NCBI RefSeq assembly: GCF_964340395.1
Contig: NC_135556.1
Coordinates: 26,408,562 to 26,472,561 of the forward strand
DNA: 64,000 bases
DNA from: Glandiceps talaboti
Lineage: Eukaryota > Hemichordata > Enteropneusta > Spengelidae
Direction of reading: 5' to 3'
The notes beneath the pieces were generated by a model, which ran no database searches, was not told the DNA's origin, and worked only from the letters and a program-made list of their open reading frames with translations. Below are positions 1 to 14,121 of the stretch, one piece after another. Within the stretch, counting starts at the first letter, position 1. Each line of letters opens with the position of its first letter. A program made the translations under genes and the position numbers.

Positions 1-1
1 T

Positions 2-79
2 TTTGCTGCGGATACACTTGTTAAACAGGTGCATTCGTCTATGCAAGAGTTTAACAACGATGATGATGTTGTTAACTGA
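2..79 (+). CDS. Possible 3' end of an unrelated coding region cut by the window edge
   Basis: The second frame is open from the window edge to a TGA at 77-79 and encodes FAADTLVKQVHSSMQEFNND, then DDVVN, an acidic C-terminus. There is no stop in the 25 codons visible. No family is recognised, no AATAAA follows within 200 bp, and 25 open codons are weak evidence. Confidence 0.18.
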   Translation, partial: FAADTLVKQVHSSMQEFNNDDDVVN

Positions 80-1179
80 ATTTCCCAACACCCCAACTCA
101 CTTATTAATATTCATTTTAAAAAGACGACATTTTGTTTGAGGATATTAATATTGTTTGGCATGCAAACGTTTTGGAGATTACAAGGATCGACTTTTGGCA
201 GGTGGATTTCTGACCCCTACAAACGCACGACCACGGTCGTAAAACGTAGCGGACGATCAGAAGCGAGTTGGCGACCGCGAGGGAGCCGTTTGCCGATTCT
301 CTTTTAAACTGCTCACCTCATAAATTGCCCGAACCAAAACTAACTAAACCTCGTAAACTTGGACAGCTACACAATGTAGTCTATTCATGGTATTCACTAG
401 TTGTAATAATTCTTGTGTTTTTCTCACAACTCTACTGTCAGATTTTCACTCTACACTCATTTTACATTCTGTATCCGTTAGTCGACATCCACACCAAAGT
501 GACAGACGATGCATTCTTTTGTTTGGGTGCATGTCACGCACTTTCTCGTAATTTGAAACTTTTCACGTTTATCCCCGACTCATTGAGCACGGAGATCGCC
601 CAACGAAAAAAAAATCTTACGGGTATGCCCGCAGGGTTTGAGAAATGGGCGACACAAAAGTGTGAAGTTGATACAAGCGTGTTCCTGGACATAAATAAAG
701 CTTTTTTTTTTGCACTGTTGCAACACACCACTCTTCTGTTTTCTGTACAGTGAGTTCTTTAGAAATCACATAAACGGTGTAAAGTTAGCTATACAAAAGT
801 TTCATTTGTTCCATTCCATAGGATAAATCTATCTCGCATCATCTAATTCATTTCGGTTTATGGTGTTACACGACTTAAAACCGATTCAGAAAAGATTACT
901 TTTGTCCACGGGTCGCTAGTAACCATGTGTAACATGATACCTGGAGAATCGTACCTAGCCCCCCTACCACGGCATTTTCCTATTTTGTATGTCCATGCAC
1001 GTTTTACGCCGCATTCCTAATTGTCCATGGCGGCAAACCAATCCATACAGTCGACGAAAATAACCGGGTTGTATATAAGCTTTCTCTCGACGACGAAAAA
1101 AAAAGTGTATAGATAACTCTTAGTACATGGTCAACGGTTTGTTCTCCCCTGATTCTTACTCAGTATTTGTCTAAATATA

Positions 1180-1437
1180 AATGAATAAATGAATGAATGA
1201 ATCAATCAATCAACGAATGGATGGATGGATGGATGGATGGATGGATGGATGAATGAGTGAGTGAGTGAGTGAGTGAGTGAGTGAGTGAGTGAGTGAGTGA
1301 GTGAGTGAATGAGTGAGTGAGTGAATGAATAAATAAATGGATGGATGGGTGGATGAACGAACGAACGAACAAATGAATGAATGAATGAATGAATGAATGA
1401 ATGAATGAATGAATGAATGAATGAATGAATGAATAAA
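1180..1437. repeat. Compound tetranucleotide repeat (GAAT/GGAT/GAGT/GAAC)
   Basis: Blocks of ATGA, ATGG, GTGA and GAAC tetramers follow each other for about 260 bp. Open frames across it are repeat translations. Confidence 0.95.
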
Positions 1438-1586
1438 AGGTAAGATTCTACATGAGTAATAACAGGCAGCCAGAGGAGCGAATGGAGTCGTTGTTTATAA
1501 ATTCCCCAAGTCCACAAAGCCCCCACTTTCGGTGAAAACAACACAGGTTTACAAAAAAGGTATGTTTTCATATGAAATGTGCGTTG

Positions 1587-1945
1587 TGTTCGCCTGATAT
1601 GCGTCCTACATATTCACCTGAAATACTGTCTGTAATAGAATCAGGTTTGCACCCACATCAAGTGTGGTCGACATACGACTAACATATGTACCTTAAATAC
1701 GGTCTGCATTCTCCTGAAATGCGGTCTACATATTCATTGGAAATAAGGCCTGTATTCACCTCAAATGCGGCCTACACGTTTACCTAAAACGTGCTCTGTA
1801 TTCGCCTGAAATACGGTCTACACAATTCACCTGTAATCTGTTCTGCACTAAGATCTGTATTTGCTGAAATGAGGTCTACATATTCATCTTAACAATTGCT
1901 CTATATTCATATCACTGAAATATCGTCTGTATTCACCTTGACTCA
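1587..1945. repeat. Degenerate ~30-bp tandem repeat
   Basis: The phrase TTCACCTGAAATACGGTCT and variants recurs roughly every 30 bp about 10 times, heavily diverged. Confidence 0.6.
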
Positions 1946-2316
1946 TATCCAGTTCTGTCGATTAACCTTTAGAACTCTGAAATACCAAGTATTTGGACCA
2001 AAAATCTTATTTAAATGGAAACTTGGCACTGCTTAACTCAACAAATAATACAATTTAAATAGAGAATTATAAAGTGTCACCTATGTACTGTTTATTATGG
2101 TTCTTGGCCATACAAAGTGTCACCTATGTACTGTTTGTTATGGTTCTTGGCTATACATAATGTATACATAGTGTGCATGAGGTCATTGTCTTGATTGCGT
2201 CATCGGGTCATCGTTTATGTCTAGACGACAATACATGTATCCAGTCACGTTTTATTCAGGTATAGTAGAAATATTAGGCTTAAGTTCACTCAACGTTATT
2301 CTCATGTGTGTGTTGG

Positions 2317-2372
2317 GGTGTGGTGTGGTGTGGTGTGGTGTGGTGTGGTGTGGTGTGGTGTGGTGTGGTGTG
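2317..2372. repeat. (GTGTG)n pentanucleotide run
   Basis: About ten GTGTG units followed by GTGTATGTATAT. Confidence 0.9.
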
Positions 2373-2479
2373 TGTGTATGTATATACCACCACACACGTT
2401 CACTTTCTCCTGCAACTAAAATAGCAGCCAACATTGTCCTGCTCCTTTGAGAACTTGAAATGATTGCGTAATACGGTGA

Positions 2480-2990
2480 TACACACATACACGCGCGCAC
2501 GCACGCATAAACGTATTTTACACATACACGTACACATACACATACACATATACATGCACTGCACACACACGCGCGCGCGCACATACATGCATGCATGCAT
2601 GCATGCATACATACATACATACATACATACATACATACATACATACATACATACATACATACATACATACATACATACACACATACACACATACAATACA
2701 TACATACATACATACATACATACATACATACATACATACATACATACATACATACATACATACATACATACATACATACATACATACATACATACATACA
2801 TACGCGCAAGTACATGCGCATACACACTGCTCTTTTACGTGTCACTTTGTGCTTGTCATAGTTTCTATGTGGGGTACATACATATACACATACACATACA
2901 CATACATACACACATGCACATGCACATACACATACTCATACACATACATATACATATACATACAGACATGTACATACACATACACACTGC
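2480..2990. repeat. CATA/CA compound microsatellite
   Basis: CA and CACATA stretches flank a long (CATA)n core at about 2600-2803, with a second CACATA stretch at 2877-2985. Confidence 0.95.
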
Positions 2991-5900
2991 GCATTTACAT
3001 TTGCTGTTGTAGTTTCTATGTGGGATGCTAATAGCCACGTTTTGAGAGAATATCGCACTGTAGAATTAACATCTATCATAATTTAAAATAGACAAAAAAT
3101 ATAATGAGATTCAGGAATAAAATTATATCAGTATGCGATATAACAAGATGTGTAAAGAACTTCTCTTAAGTATAAACGGGTGAGATACATTTAGTCATGC
3201 AGCCTTGCAATCTCCATTAAAATCACAAATCACCACGTTCGGAAACAGGGGCTCAACTGGAATGGACGGTGTGGCAGGTGCGATGGTTAGCCTCAAGGAA
3301 GGTAGTCTCACCAACGCGGAAACCCATCAATTTTTGTGTCAATACACGGAATCACTGTCATGGAAAATTCTCAAATGACTTTTCCAAAAATACTACTTTC
3401 AATTCGCCATCATTTTATATGTATTATTTCACGCTACTCTGACTTCACTTCTTACTGCTGTCTCGATCTACACATGCGCAGACGAGTTACGCTACAGTTC
3501 CCAACTGACCAACAATATTGTCGAAAATCCCTGGGATTAGGTTGCCGTTTGAGTCACTCTATCAATATATATATATGTACATTTTATCGGTTTGAATAAC
3601 TGCACACGGCTTTTGTGCAGCGACCACGGATTTATCTATACCATCCATATTTTCACACCCTGGAACTTGATCAACGTGACACTTTATACTTGCTTGATCA
3701 TTTTGACGTTTCATGATACCACGTGACCCGAAATGACGATAACTTAAAAAGCTGTAGTGTGCACCACGTAAAAAGTTCTTTTTCTCCTAAGATTACTTAT
3801 ACTATGCTAACTTCTGTTAAATTACACGTACATATTTTCGGAAAGGGCCAGAGCGTTTTCTGAAGCAGAATTGAGCATGCTCAAACACGGTAGACGCGGA
3901 TAGCTGATGACAGATGGAACCGCGCGGTTCTTGCGAACCCATGTGATCACTCTCGTGAAATCAATGAAACAGCAACACCAATGCTCAAATCATGAACTTC
4001 GAATTCACGTGTTGGTCATTAATGCCACAGTGTGATTGATCAGTACTCTAAACACTACATTATATTTGGCTAGTCACTATACACGTTTTTATATCGCTAG
4101 TGGAATAACTAACACATTAACTGATTGTAGGCTCCAACCTCGGCAGGAAACCACAACTCGCGCTTTTGGTACACGGTGCTAACGTCCATGTATATACAAT
4201 CATAGAGAGGGTGGATATGGCAATCAGAACGACGAACACACAGATGTCAATGTTACTACTAGTCTACACACCAAACACGATATATATTGATAATCAAAAC
4301 AAGATGTACGGTCCCCAATCCCCACCCCACCCCACCCCAAACCATCCCCTAGCACTAAGATTAAGAACAACTATTTTAAGGGTGGAAGCATAGTTAGTGT
4401 TGTTTGTGACATTAATTCTCAATTTTACCTGTGACCATTGTCACATATTGTATTATCCTGTTCATATCTGTTTTTTTCTTATTTATTATTTATATTAATA
4501 ATTTTGACCAGTAGTGACCTTACACTTCGAACACATCATAATCATCATCACATTTAACGAGTTCTCCACGCATCAGATGACTTTTCTTCAGTGCATGCAG
4601 CTGCAGTCAACAAAATACATCCATGATCATTTTCAATACTTCATTTCAACCAGTATATTCACAATTATCATTTCCAGAAATCAACATTTCATGTGTTGTC
4701 TTCCTTTGTTCTAAATCTAATACGAGTTAAATAAAAGTAGGGCATTTGTATTCATTGATGAATAAAGGTGTTATAATTTCCAACATGGTAATAACTTACA
4801 AATATGAGTTCCAGTCGATGATAGCGGCACTAACGAGAGTGTATCACTCTTCGACACACCTGTGTTAGATAGATGTAGATATTAGACTACATCACTCCAC
4901 AGGGACTTCCACTTTATATAATTGACAGCAGAAAATAATTACTGTTGCCCATGACAATGGTATCAAAAGATAGAAATTAAAATAGGAAACACAATAGGGA
5001 ACTTGCAATCCAAACTGGGCATGCTCAGACGCAAAGGACTATGGGATTATCTGTGGTTATCGTAATACCTAATCTGGAGCTACTGGTAAAGTTAACCTCC
5101 CACAATTGTCAGTCTAACTATGAACTGATTATTTGTGGTTAAAAACATTGTATCAACATTGCTTACAATACTAATTGTTCAGTATTATCATCACATTTCC
5201 CATGATGCAACATTCAACATGGCGGGTTTCCAAGTTCCCTATTAGTATAACTGGGTATGCATTGTTTTAGTACATGTATACGTATAAAGGAAAGACTTCA
5301 AGTTCTTGTCCTATCACGTGATTATCAGGAGGTACGACAAGCACTTTTTGCTGTTTGCTTTGTGTAACCATTACTTGAACGAACTGAAACTTCGACCTAC
5401 ATTTAATATCTGACAAAGCCGTCAAATAAACTTGACATTTCGTCTGCAAAATATGCGAATTTCGAACTGTAAAGAATTATCACGTTATTGGGAAGTACCT
5501 CTGTGACTGTTTGCATATACACCGTGTGTGACACAGCATACGTGAAATCGATGTCCCCATGGAAACGGGCCAGGGTGATCAAAAATTTCTACGGAATTGC
5601 AGACAATGCAAACATTAGGGCTAATAACCACTACATTCTCTACGTTAAAAGTAAAAAAAAAATTGGCAAACATCATTATCGGCATCTAGAGTCATCCATA
5701 CCTACGAATAGTAATTGAATCTACATTATATGCCTTTATCAGGAACTTCGTCATTTTAATGAAACTGTGAATGTATCGGAACAGTCTTCCACGAGTCTGT
5801 TATTTTCCTTTAATGGTGAGACACGCAAAGACTTGACAAATAAACTAAATAGCATATGTATTAATAGCTCATGTTCTTATTTAAAGAGTCTGTATGGCTA

Positions 5901-8900
5901 TCGTCGGCATTATTTTTCATATTTCCGTCTAACTTTTAAATACCTCCTGGTAATAATATTCTACTTACTGAAACACGATGACTCATTGTATGACAATGAC
6001 TGAGTAGAAATTTATGAAAATCATAACTCTCAAGAAACCTGATAATTTGATATTTTGGGTTGAAAACATCAAAGAATACGAAATGGTCCTATAACTGGAG
6101 ATCACGCCTCTCACCTATGAATATGTATGTTTGAGAGAAGAACTTTATTGGACACATATTTCTGCTGTCTGTCCTCAAAACAGTTTTTTTTTTATCAATG
6201 TTGGGGGTTTGAAATACGTAGCCTTACATTTTTAAACTAGTTGATTTATCATTTTATTACATGCGAAGCTGAGTATTTTGTCTGAGTATTTTTATTTTGG
6301 TCCGTAACGCTAAACAAATAATGTAACACTTTGTGAATATAACCCCCTAGCAAGTTGGCATTGAAATCTAACAAATAAGAACTACCCATCTAAATTACAG
6401 ACAGACGTTTTACAAACGTTTGCAATATAAAATATTTCAACACAAATTGTTGAAAATTACAATAACAGGAAATGACATTGCACAACAATCATGTCCCGTG
6501 TCAGTCACAGAGCAATAAATAACACAGATGCTACTCAGATGTACTATCATGCGACATCGCCGTGAGGCAACCAACGGCATATGTACTCACAACACGTCTA
6601 ACTTCTACCTTTTCCAGTATAGTCTACTAATTCGTTATAACCGGAGTAACTATTGGTTGATTCTTGATTTAAACTTGATATCAATGCTGATTATGTTATT
6701 CTGAGATTTCCGATATACAGTCCTTTGCGCTGACCAACAAGTCCGTAGACGATAAAAGAAAAGTGAACTGCCTGAAGCCAAAACAAGTGTTGATCTCCAG
6801 AGCAAATATATTCTTAACGAAACTTAGGGTAGTTATAACCGTCTGTGTCTACTTACTAAATAGAATACTCGCATTAAACCTCGAAGGTACACATCACAAA
6901 ATCTGGGAAAAAAATGTACTTTAAACACGATTGAAGTATCGACCTTTGTTCATATACATAATAACGTTCATAAGCTGCACAAGTAGAACGAATAACGTTA
7001 CCCGTTATTTACACGAACTAGTCCCCCCCATCCAAAGCAATAACTTGAAAATGATTTGTGCAATGACAGCAAGACACGAAATCAGACACAATGGCCTAGC
7101 CAGCTAATCAGAAACACATCAATTTAGACGATTGAAAAGAGAAACGTGAATCAATCTGCGTACGCACGATTTCATTTATTTTTCTCGCCAAATGAGTTTC
7201 CAGCAAGTCCAACAAATTGCATTTTTCATCTTCATTAGAGTGTACGTAATTCCATCAAGACGCTCGCCAAACGAATCGGGGGAGGGAAGAAAAATTACAA
7301 TATATGATTTTACTACAATAATATTCGCATTATCCCGGCTTAAGAGGACAAATTGTGTCCCAGGAGACAGGGAATATAGTGTCAGTCATGTCACTCGTAC
7401 ACAGTGTAATTCAAGTAATTTGGATAGAGCTTTCCTTAATTACTGAAATGGGGACCCAATTGTGCGAATATTACATCAAATATTAGATTAATTTTGGAAG
7501 AACGACTCCGAGTATATTTGCGTAAGTGTTTACTAGCTGATCACCGATAACGGCGAATGAACACACAGACATACGCAGTCAAAGGACACGGGGGCTGAGA
7601 TCGATTGACGATTAACATCGAGTAGACATTTTTTACCGCACAATCCACACTCGCTTAAAAAAATACCTCGTGTTAGCCGACCACTTCATTTATGTTTCGA
7701 AATAAGAATCCCATGGAGAAATAAGTTTTTTCATATTATGGTAGATTTTTAGAACTTTGTAAATGGAATTGTAGATCGCTGTTAATAGAGAAGTGACCAC
7801 TGCTAAATTAAGATTACGACAGACAAAACAACGGATATTTTCAGATATAGCAATATAATACAGTTCATGGAGTTGATCAAAATGTATAAATGGAAAACTT
7901 TTTAACAGCAATCTCTCCCTAATTCTGGACAGAATATTTAAGTTCACACGAACCAACGTTCTAATATTGTAGTTTTAGTTTGACTCGATATATGAAAAAG
8001 TGACACAATTGTGTCTGCCAGTCAAGTATAGGTCATCGAAAAATGTTAAACGATAGAGTAACTTTTGGGACAACTTTTGCGAAAGTGACCGGATTGACAA
8101 AAGTGCAAAATAACCAATCGATTCATAATCAAGTGAGCAAAATGTGTGGGGTTTTTAAAAATATTGTTGTAAACCTTTTTCGAGGGATGAAAATATTTAG
8201 GACACATCACGAAACCTTATCCAAGGAGTAGAAACTTAGCGTGTCCGCTTGCTTTACATAGTGTGTAAAATGACTTCTCCGTGTCGAGGTAACATCGTTA
8301 AACAACAAGTCATTACTCTGACTAACATGTAAGGTTTTAAACAAAATGTAGGCATCGAGAAAGCAAGCAGCATTGGCACATACTGTCAGTGGTGTGGGGT
8401 TCTCAGGGTGACAGCTGGGTGGTTACATTATTATGAGAAGTATTCTAACTGCACGTATATGTACTTAACTAATAAATATATACACACTTGAATCCCGGCC
8501 ACAGATTACAATAGAAAGATTGAAAACGCTTAAGCAAACTACAAAGCAATTAATCCTCGTGTAAAATGCGGGAAAGATTGTCGGAATCTATGCTACTGTA
8601 ATAGAATTATCCCTCCATCGCGGAGATTGGGAGTCGGTAAATCGGATCAGTGGCGGAGAATAAACATACTCCTACAAGCAAATTAATGAAAAGTACGACC
8701 CGAATGAGATATCACAAAGTTTACAGAGACAGTTTAAAAAGCAATTCTTTTGCGATTAAATCTATAGGCACTAATGGCCGGCTTGCTTTTAACTTCATAT
8801 TATTCGCGGCAGGATATGGCGAGAGTACAGTATCATTGATCACGCACACACTGCAACTAGAGCATGTACAACGACGTGGTGTTCCATTGTTGTTAACGCT

Positions 8901-10137
8901 GACACACGTGCGAGTCGAGCCAAAAGAAACATTTTTAATACCGAAAACAAAACTCGGCCAACGAAATTTATTACCAACGTTCTGACTGCTTTGACGTTTG
9001 CACGCGCTGACTCTTATATTGATATCGAAAAGTCGCACTCTGAAAATTAAGTTAACCCAACGAACTCTAAATGACAAAATTTTGATATCTATATTACGCT
9101 ATGAATAAAAATTCCACTTAATCTCTGCCCTGATTCCGCATGTGTGGATTGGTGATGTATCAATGATTGATATCTCCCATGCCAACAATCTGATGTATTA
9201 CACCTCTGAAATTGAGGCGAATCACTCGATTAAATGGCGCCCAGACGAAAGAAATTGGTCGCTAATTTTCTCATTACCCGTCTTTTCGCAGTAATAAATT
9301 TCCGACGAATCGGGGGCTGATAAAGTTGTCGTTTGGAGAAACTGCAGAGCAGAGTCTCGTTGTTTATACGTGACGTGGTGAAAACTGCCCGAGGCAAGGA
9401 AATGTAATAAAGGAAAACTATCAGGATGATTGCTTAGTTAATTGTATTGTCTCTCTAGCTAGCTGGATGCTATGAGCCGGAATAAATCATTAGACAATGC
9501 ATAGAAATAACTTAATTAAATGTTCAAGAGTGGAAGTCACGAGGGGAAGAAGATGAACTCGGAGTTCACGCGTGCTGGGATGTGCAGACAGGTACCTGCT
9601 CTGGCATATAGACTAAAACCGAATTAAGTATAATTAATAAACTGACAAGTGATGGTCAACATGCGCTTCACTGACTCTTCGGCTATCTTCATTAACTACT
9701 GTAGAGGGATAGCGGCTCAGTTCAATGACAATTACCCACCCGTGGGTTATCCCTACTTGTAAATTGACCGACTTCGCCGCTACTCCACATCTTTGACCAA
9801 CGATAGATGGCCCTGAATTTCACTGCTTCATATATACAATATGCTTGTATATTTACATACGACAGAAGGTGCTACGACATCTCTACTACACAGCATATCA
9901 TGAAAGCCTTAAAAGGGGGGACACGTATATCTCACTGCCCGACCAGAATCATTTGTACTTCATCATTTACTGGGCTCAAATAGTATTGTATAATATTAGC
10001 CTACAAGAGTATAATCTTGAAAATAGCTTATTCTTGTACTAATCAGTTTGACTGGGAAAGAATAGTTGTACGTTTGTCGACCTAGGAAGGAATTATCCTC
10101 AGTTTTTGGTTAACAGATTGATTAACAGATTCGCATT

Positions 10138-10205
10138 GTCTAGCGATAAGTCTAGTGGTAAGAACTTGTGCTGAAATACACTGTAGGGCAAGGTTTGGCC
10201 CTGTG
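10138..10205 (+). repeat. tRNA-like SINE head or tRNA relic
   Basis: A stretch resembling a tRNA 5' half (TAGTGGTAAGAACTTG, A-box-like) is followed by GGCAAGGTTTGGCCCTG, a B-box-like region. No full cloverleaf could be drawn. Confidence 0.35.
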
Positions 10206-10256
10206 TACCATTGACCAGACAGCTTTTGTCCAATGTTTCAATTACTAATACTACCA

Positions 10257-10799
10257 TGCTTCATGGTATGGTAGGTATGGTATGGCGTGGCATGGCATGG
10301 CATGGCATGGCATGGTGTGGTATGGTATGGTATGGTGCGGTAGGGTGTGGTATGGTATGTTACGGTATGGTATGGTACGGTATGGTACGGTATGGTATGG
10401 TATGGTATGGTACGGTATGGTACGGTATGGTACGGTATGGTATGGTATGGTATGGTATGGTATGGCATGCCATGGTATGGTATGGTATGGTATGGCATGG
10501 CAAGATATGGTAAGGCATGGCATAGTATGGTATGGTATGGTAAGGCATGGCATAGTATGGTATGGTATGGTGTGGTGTGGTATGGTGTGGTACGGTATGG
10601 TATGGTATGGTATGGTATGGTATGGTATGGCATGGTATGGTATGGTATGGCATGGTATGGCAAGATATGGTAAGGCATGGCATAGTATGGTATGGTATGG
10701 TAAGGCATGGTATAGTATGGTATGGTATGGTATGGTATGGTATGGTATGGTATGGTATGGTATGGTATGGCATGGCATGGCATGGCATGGTATGGTAAG
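10257..10799. repeat. (TATGG)n satellite, ~540 bp
   Basis: More than 100 TATGG/CATGG/TACGG pentamers. The pentamer has no stop in several frames, so long open frames cross it in both directions; these are not genes. Confidence 0.97.
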
Positions 10800-11211
10800 G
10801 AGTTTTCATTCAGTGGCAAATGTTGGCCCAGTACCAGCTTGTGATGCTATTAAGTTTTGGATCTACATCTCATTGATAATAATAGTTGGTTCCTACCCAT
10901 CGAAGAAGTAATGTTCAGTCCAACTTACCAATATGAAGTGTTACACTTACAGTGTAACGTCATCACGGAACAAGTTTGGTCAAGTGTTTCGATGAATGAC
11001 AAGGGTCGACAGGCCTCCATTAGTGTAAAACTTGAAGGGGCACAATTTATTAGCCAGAATGGCTGTCTACTTTAAATGTATTTAACTCCAAAGTCCTTGC
11101 CCACTTTCAGTCTACCCTTGATATTTTCAGTAAGTCGAAGTTTACAGCAGATAGTATACCACGATAATATATGAGTTTTATCAAATAATCCATTCCCTAT
11201 CTGTCCTGTGA

Positions 11212-11248
11212 CCCGACCCGACCCGACCCCGACCCCGACCTGACCTGA
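11212..11248. repeat. (CCCGA)n short run
   Basis: ACCCGACCCGACC-type pentamers, then TGACC variants. Confidence 0.8.
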
Positions 11249-13026
11249 CATGGCATGACCTGGTCTACAACCTCGGGATCTCAGTGGGCCTCGGGGTCTT
11301 GGCAACGGTCACTGCTGCTTTCACTGCAGTGTACTACAGCATCACTAGGAAGACACATACACATGCTCTCTGTCGTCATGCTTTCGACGGCGAACATAAA
11401 CAAACGACGAAAACGTTGACATTGCTTTGTATATGGTGAGTTATGCTTTCAGTTCGAGTGATTCTGAAAAGTAAATGGATGATTTGGTTTTCAGACTCGT
11501 AGTTCTTTGCTAACAAATTCTCATAATTTCTGGTTGTTAGATAAGATCTCTGACACCTACACTCACTCCCGTTGAGATTTTCTGCTCATTTTCTTTAATT
11601 CTGAATTTTGAGTGGGTGTGAGAGTTGCTTGAGGGGTTCTTCAGGACGTGGTTCATAGCAGCAGACAGTTCCCTGGTTCACCGTTGCATGACTACCGCGT
11701 CTGTCAAATTGGGACACACAAAGCGAAAATATATCTGAACGCACTCACGATTGGATACACACCTGCGTAAAGCAATTCGAAAACCAATCATGGCATGCCT
11801 AACAAAGCATCCGTAGTACTATTCGCCAATCAGTGAGGACCCGTAGCCTGTGGCAGGTTCCATCGCGCCTCTGGGACTCAGCATGCTCTGCCCGCTGGCA
11901 AAACAACTGTTACTTTCAATTGACCAAGACTGTCGTTATGTCGGACACGTGTGTTCTCTTGTGAGTTAGTGTTCTTTTTAGTCCACTAACAGTACACCAA
12001 GTATCGCCCAACTAGTTTCTATATCACCTTTCATTTCGGCGGTAAGGCAATAAATTAAAACTGGTTGTGAAAAGCTATAAAGTGATAACTTGAAGTCGGT
12101 AATAGCTTAGCATCTGTCAGGTGGCTGTGAGTGGAGGCAAGTTTTCAACCTTCTAGTGGGAATTCAATAATGAAGATGGAAATGATACGCTTCCGACCAT
12201 GCTATGTCGGATGTCTGAATATTCAAACATTCATAGAAAACCAAATACAAGTATCAAAAGTCAATGTTCCCCAATACTGAGATATTAATATGAAAAGCGA
12301 CACCAACGGCGATGAGATAACCAAGCAATAAAAATACTTCTTTTCTAAATCTCGAGGCAAAGAAAGAGAATGCTTTTTCGAAAGGTACAATAAATAAAAG
12401 AAATAACACCCACCGACAAAACTTTACGCTTAGTTTGAATATCAAAATGTATACAATAGTGAAATCCTATGCCTGAGGCAGACGGTAAATCTATCAACCT
12501 CTGTAGAACTTAAAACTCCAAAGATGGAGGCTTATTTTGATATGGGGAAATGACGATTGAATATTGCCATGGATTTTTATACAGTTATAAATATCTTAGG
12601 TTCGATTGGAACAGAGTTAGGCCCCAATTCATTATTATTTTGACCATTTTTTGTCCATTTTATGCATTTCGCGTCGAATATTATCTATTTTTGTTAAATT
12701 CTAAAAAAAAAATAATCGGCATCAAAGATTGCTAGCCTTTTCACCGAGTGACAACTCTACAATGTACATCATACGTCACTAATAACTTACTAAAGTCTTC
12801 CATTGTCACCAAACAAATCACGTGACTGACACATTTCAGCGTACAGTATAATGTAATAAATTGTATGATCAAGAAATTTAATTTTTGTTCAAAAATATCA
12901 TCAACAGCTGCGCTACTAGGTCACGTGATTGTGGCTGGTTATCAAATTCTTCTATAACTCACGCACGCATATACGCACTAACCAACCCACGAACTCATGT
13001 GCTCACGCATGCACCATGATTCGCTC

Positions 13027-13250
13027 ACTTACCAACTCACTGACTTACTCACTCACTCACTCCCTAATTTGTTCCCCATCTTCCTCGTAAACCCAATAAC
13101 TCGCTCACTCACCCTCTCCCTCGTCAACTCACTCACTCACTCACTCACTCACTCACTCACTCACTCACTCACTCACTCACTCACTCACTCACTCACTCAC
13201 TCACTCACTCACTCACTCACTCACTCACTCACTCACTCACTCACTCACTC
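13027..13250. repeat. (ACTC)n microsatellite
   Basis: Pure ACTC from about 13130 to 13250, with a degenerate leader from about 13027. Confidence 0.97.
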
Positions 13251-14064
13251 TTTACGCCCTTATCGTTGCGATTGTCCCAATTACAATTCGACCGTCATTT
13301 GTACTCAACTTCATAACATCTTTAATTTCCACGTCAAATTTCAACGTTTTAATGATTATTCTTAATTTTCCATTGAAATGAAGAAAAATGAAACAGGGTT
13401 TGATTACTTTCTAACCCTGGGCGTTATGTCTCCATTGTCGACGTCTGGCTCCTAAAACTTCATTACACATTGCAACATGGGTAGGTTTACGTATTGGGTT
13501 ACTTTTTACCAATAAAAAACAAGCACAAAGTATACAAACTGCCTTCTTAGTAATACACAGTCTCTAATTACGCCATAACAATTCTTCTAGGGCCCTGATC
13601 CACATAAATTATCCCCACTACCGTCGTTAGTAATTCCTACCATAATTGATGACATAGACCAGCCATGTTGCTTTTTCACTTCCATAATTTCCGGCCTAAA
13701 TGCAGGAAAACAACCATTAATCTTGGGCTAGGGAGATGAATGATTGAAGATTGTGCCTGTGTTGGAATGCAGGACCGGTACAGACTCTCCCGCCTCCCAC
13801 CACTATACTACAAGCCAAGAGGGGCAAGTTGTATGGACAAAAATCATAGCAGCGATCGTAAATTTTTGAGTACAAGTTTCACATCTGTGTTTCAAATATT
13901 AGTGCACGCGTTCTCGGAAAAAAAATTTGTTTGGTACATGTGACAATCTCCTTTTTACTATTAGTAACGAGGAAAAAACCCTTTGGAACGGCTAACGTTA
14001 TACATACACTCGGAACGACTCCCTCCGCCTCTGTCTGTTTGTGTTTGTGTCTGTGCGTGTGTGT

Positions 14065-14120
<56 letters not shown>
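14065..14120. repeat. (TC)n microsatellite
   Basis: About 27 CT dinucleotides, preceded by a GT-rich stretch and followed by a short AT run. Confidence 0.95.

Positions 14121-14121
<1 letters not shown>

Noticed and set aside
268-753. 161-codon plus-strand frame, the longest non-repeat frame in the left block
   Set aside because: It begins at TTG rather than ATG, has no recognisable domain, and codon use looks random apart from one hydrophobic stretch.
2252-3031. Open frames of His/Ile/Thr or Met/Tyr/Val/Cys repeats
   Set aside because: CATA/CA microsatellite translation.
10238-10911. Long open frames on both strands of a TATGG array
   Set aside because: Pure pentanucleotide repeat translation.
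13027-13250. Regularly spaced repeats considered as a CRISPR array
   Set aside because: Contiguous tetranucleotide repeat without spacers, in an animal genome; the same applies to the 28-, 36- and 47-bp arrays, which have no unique spacers.
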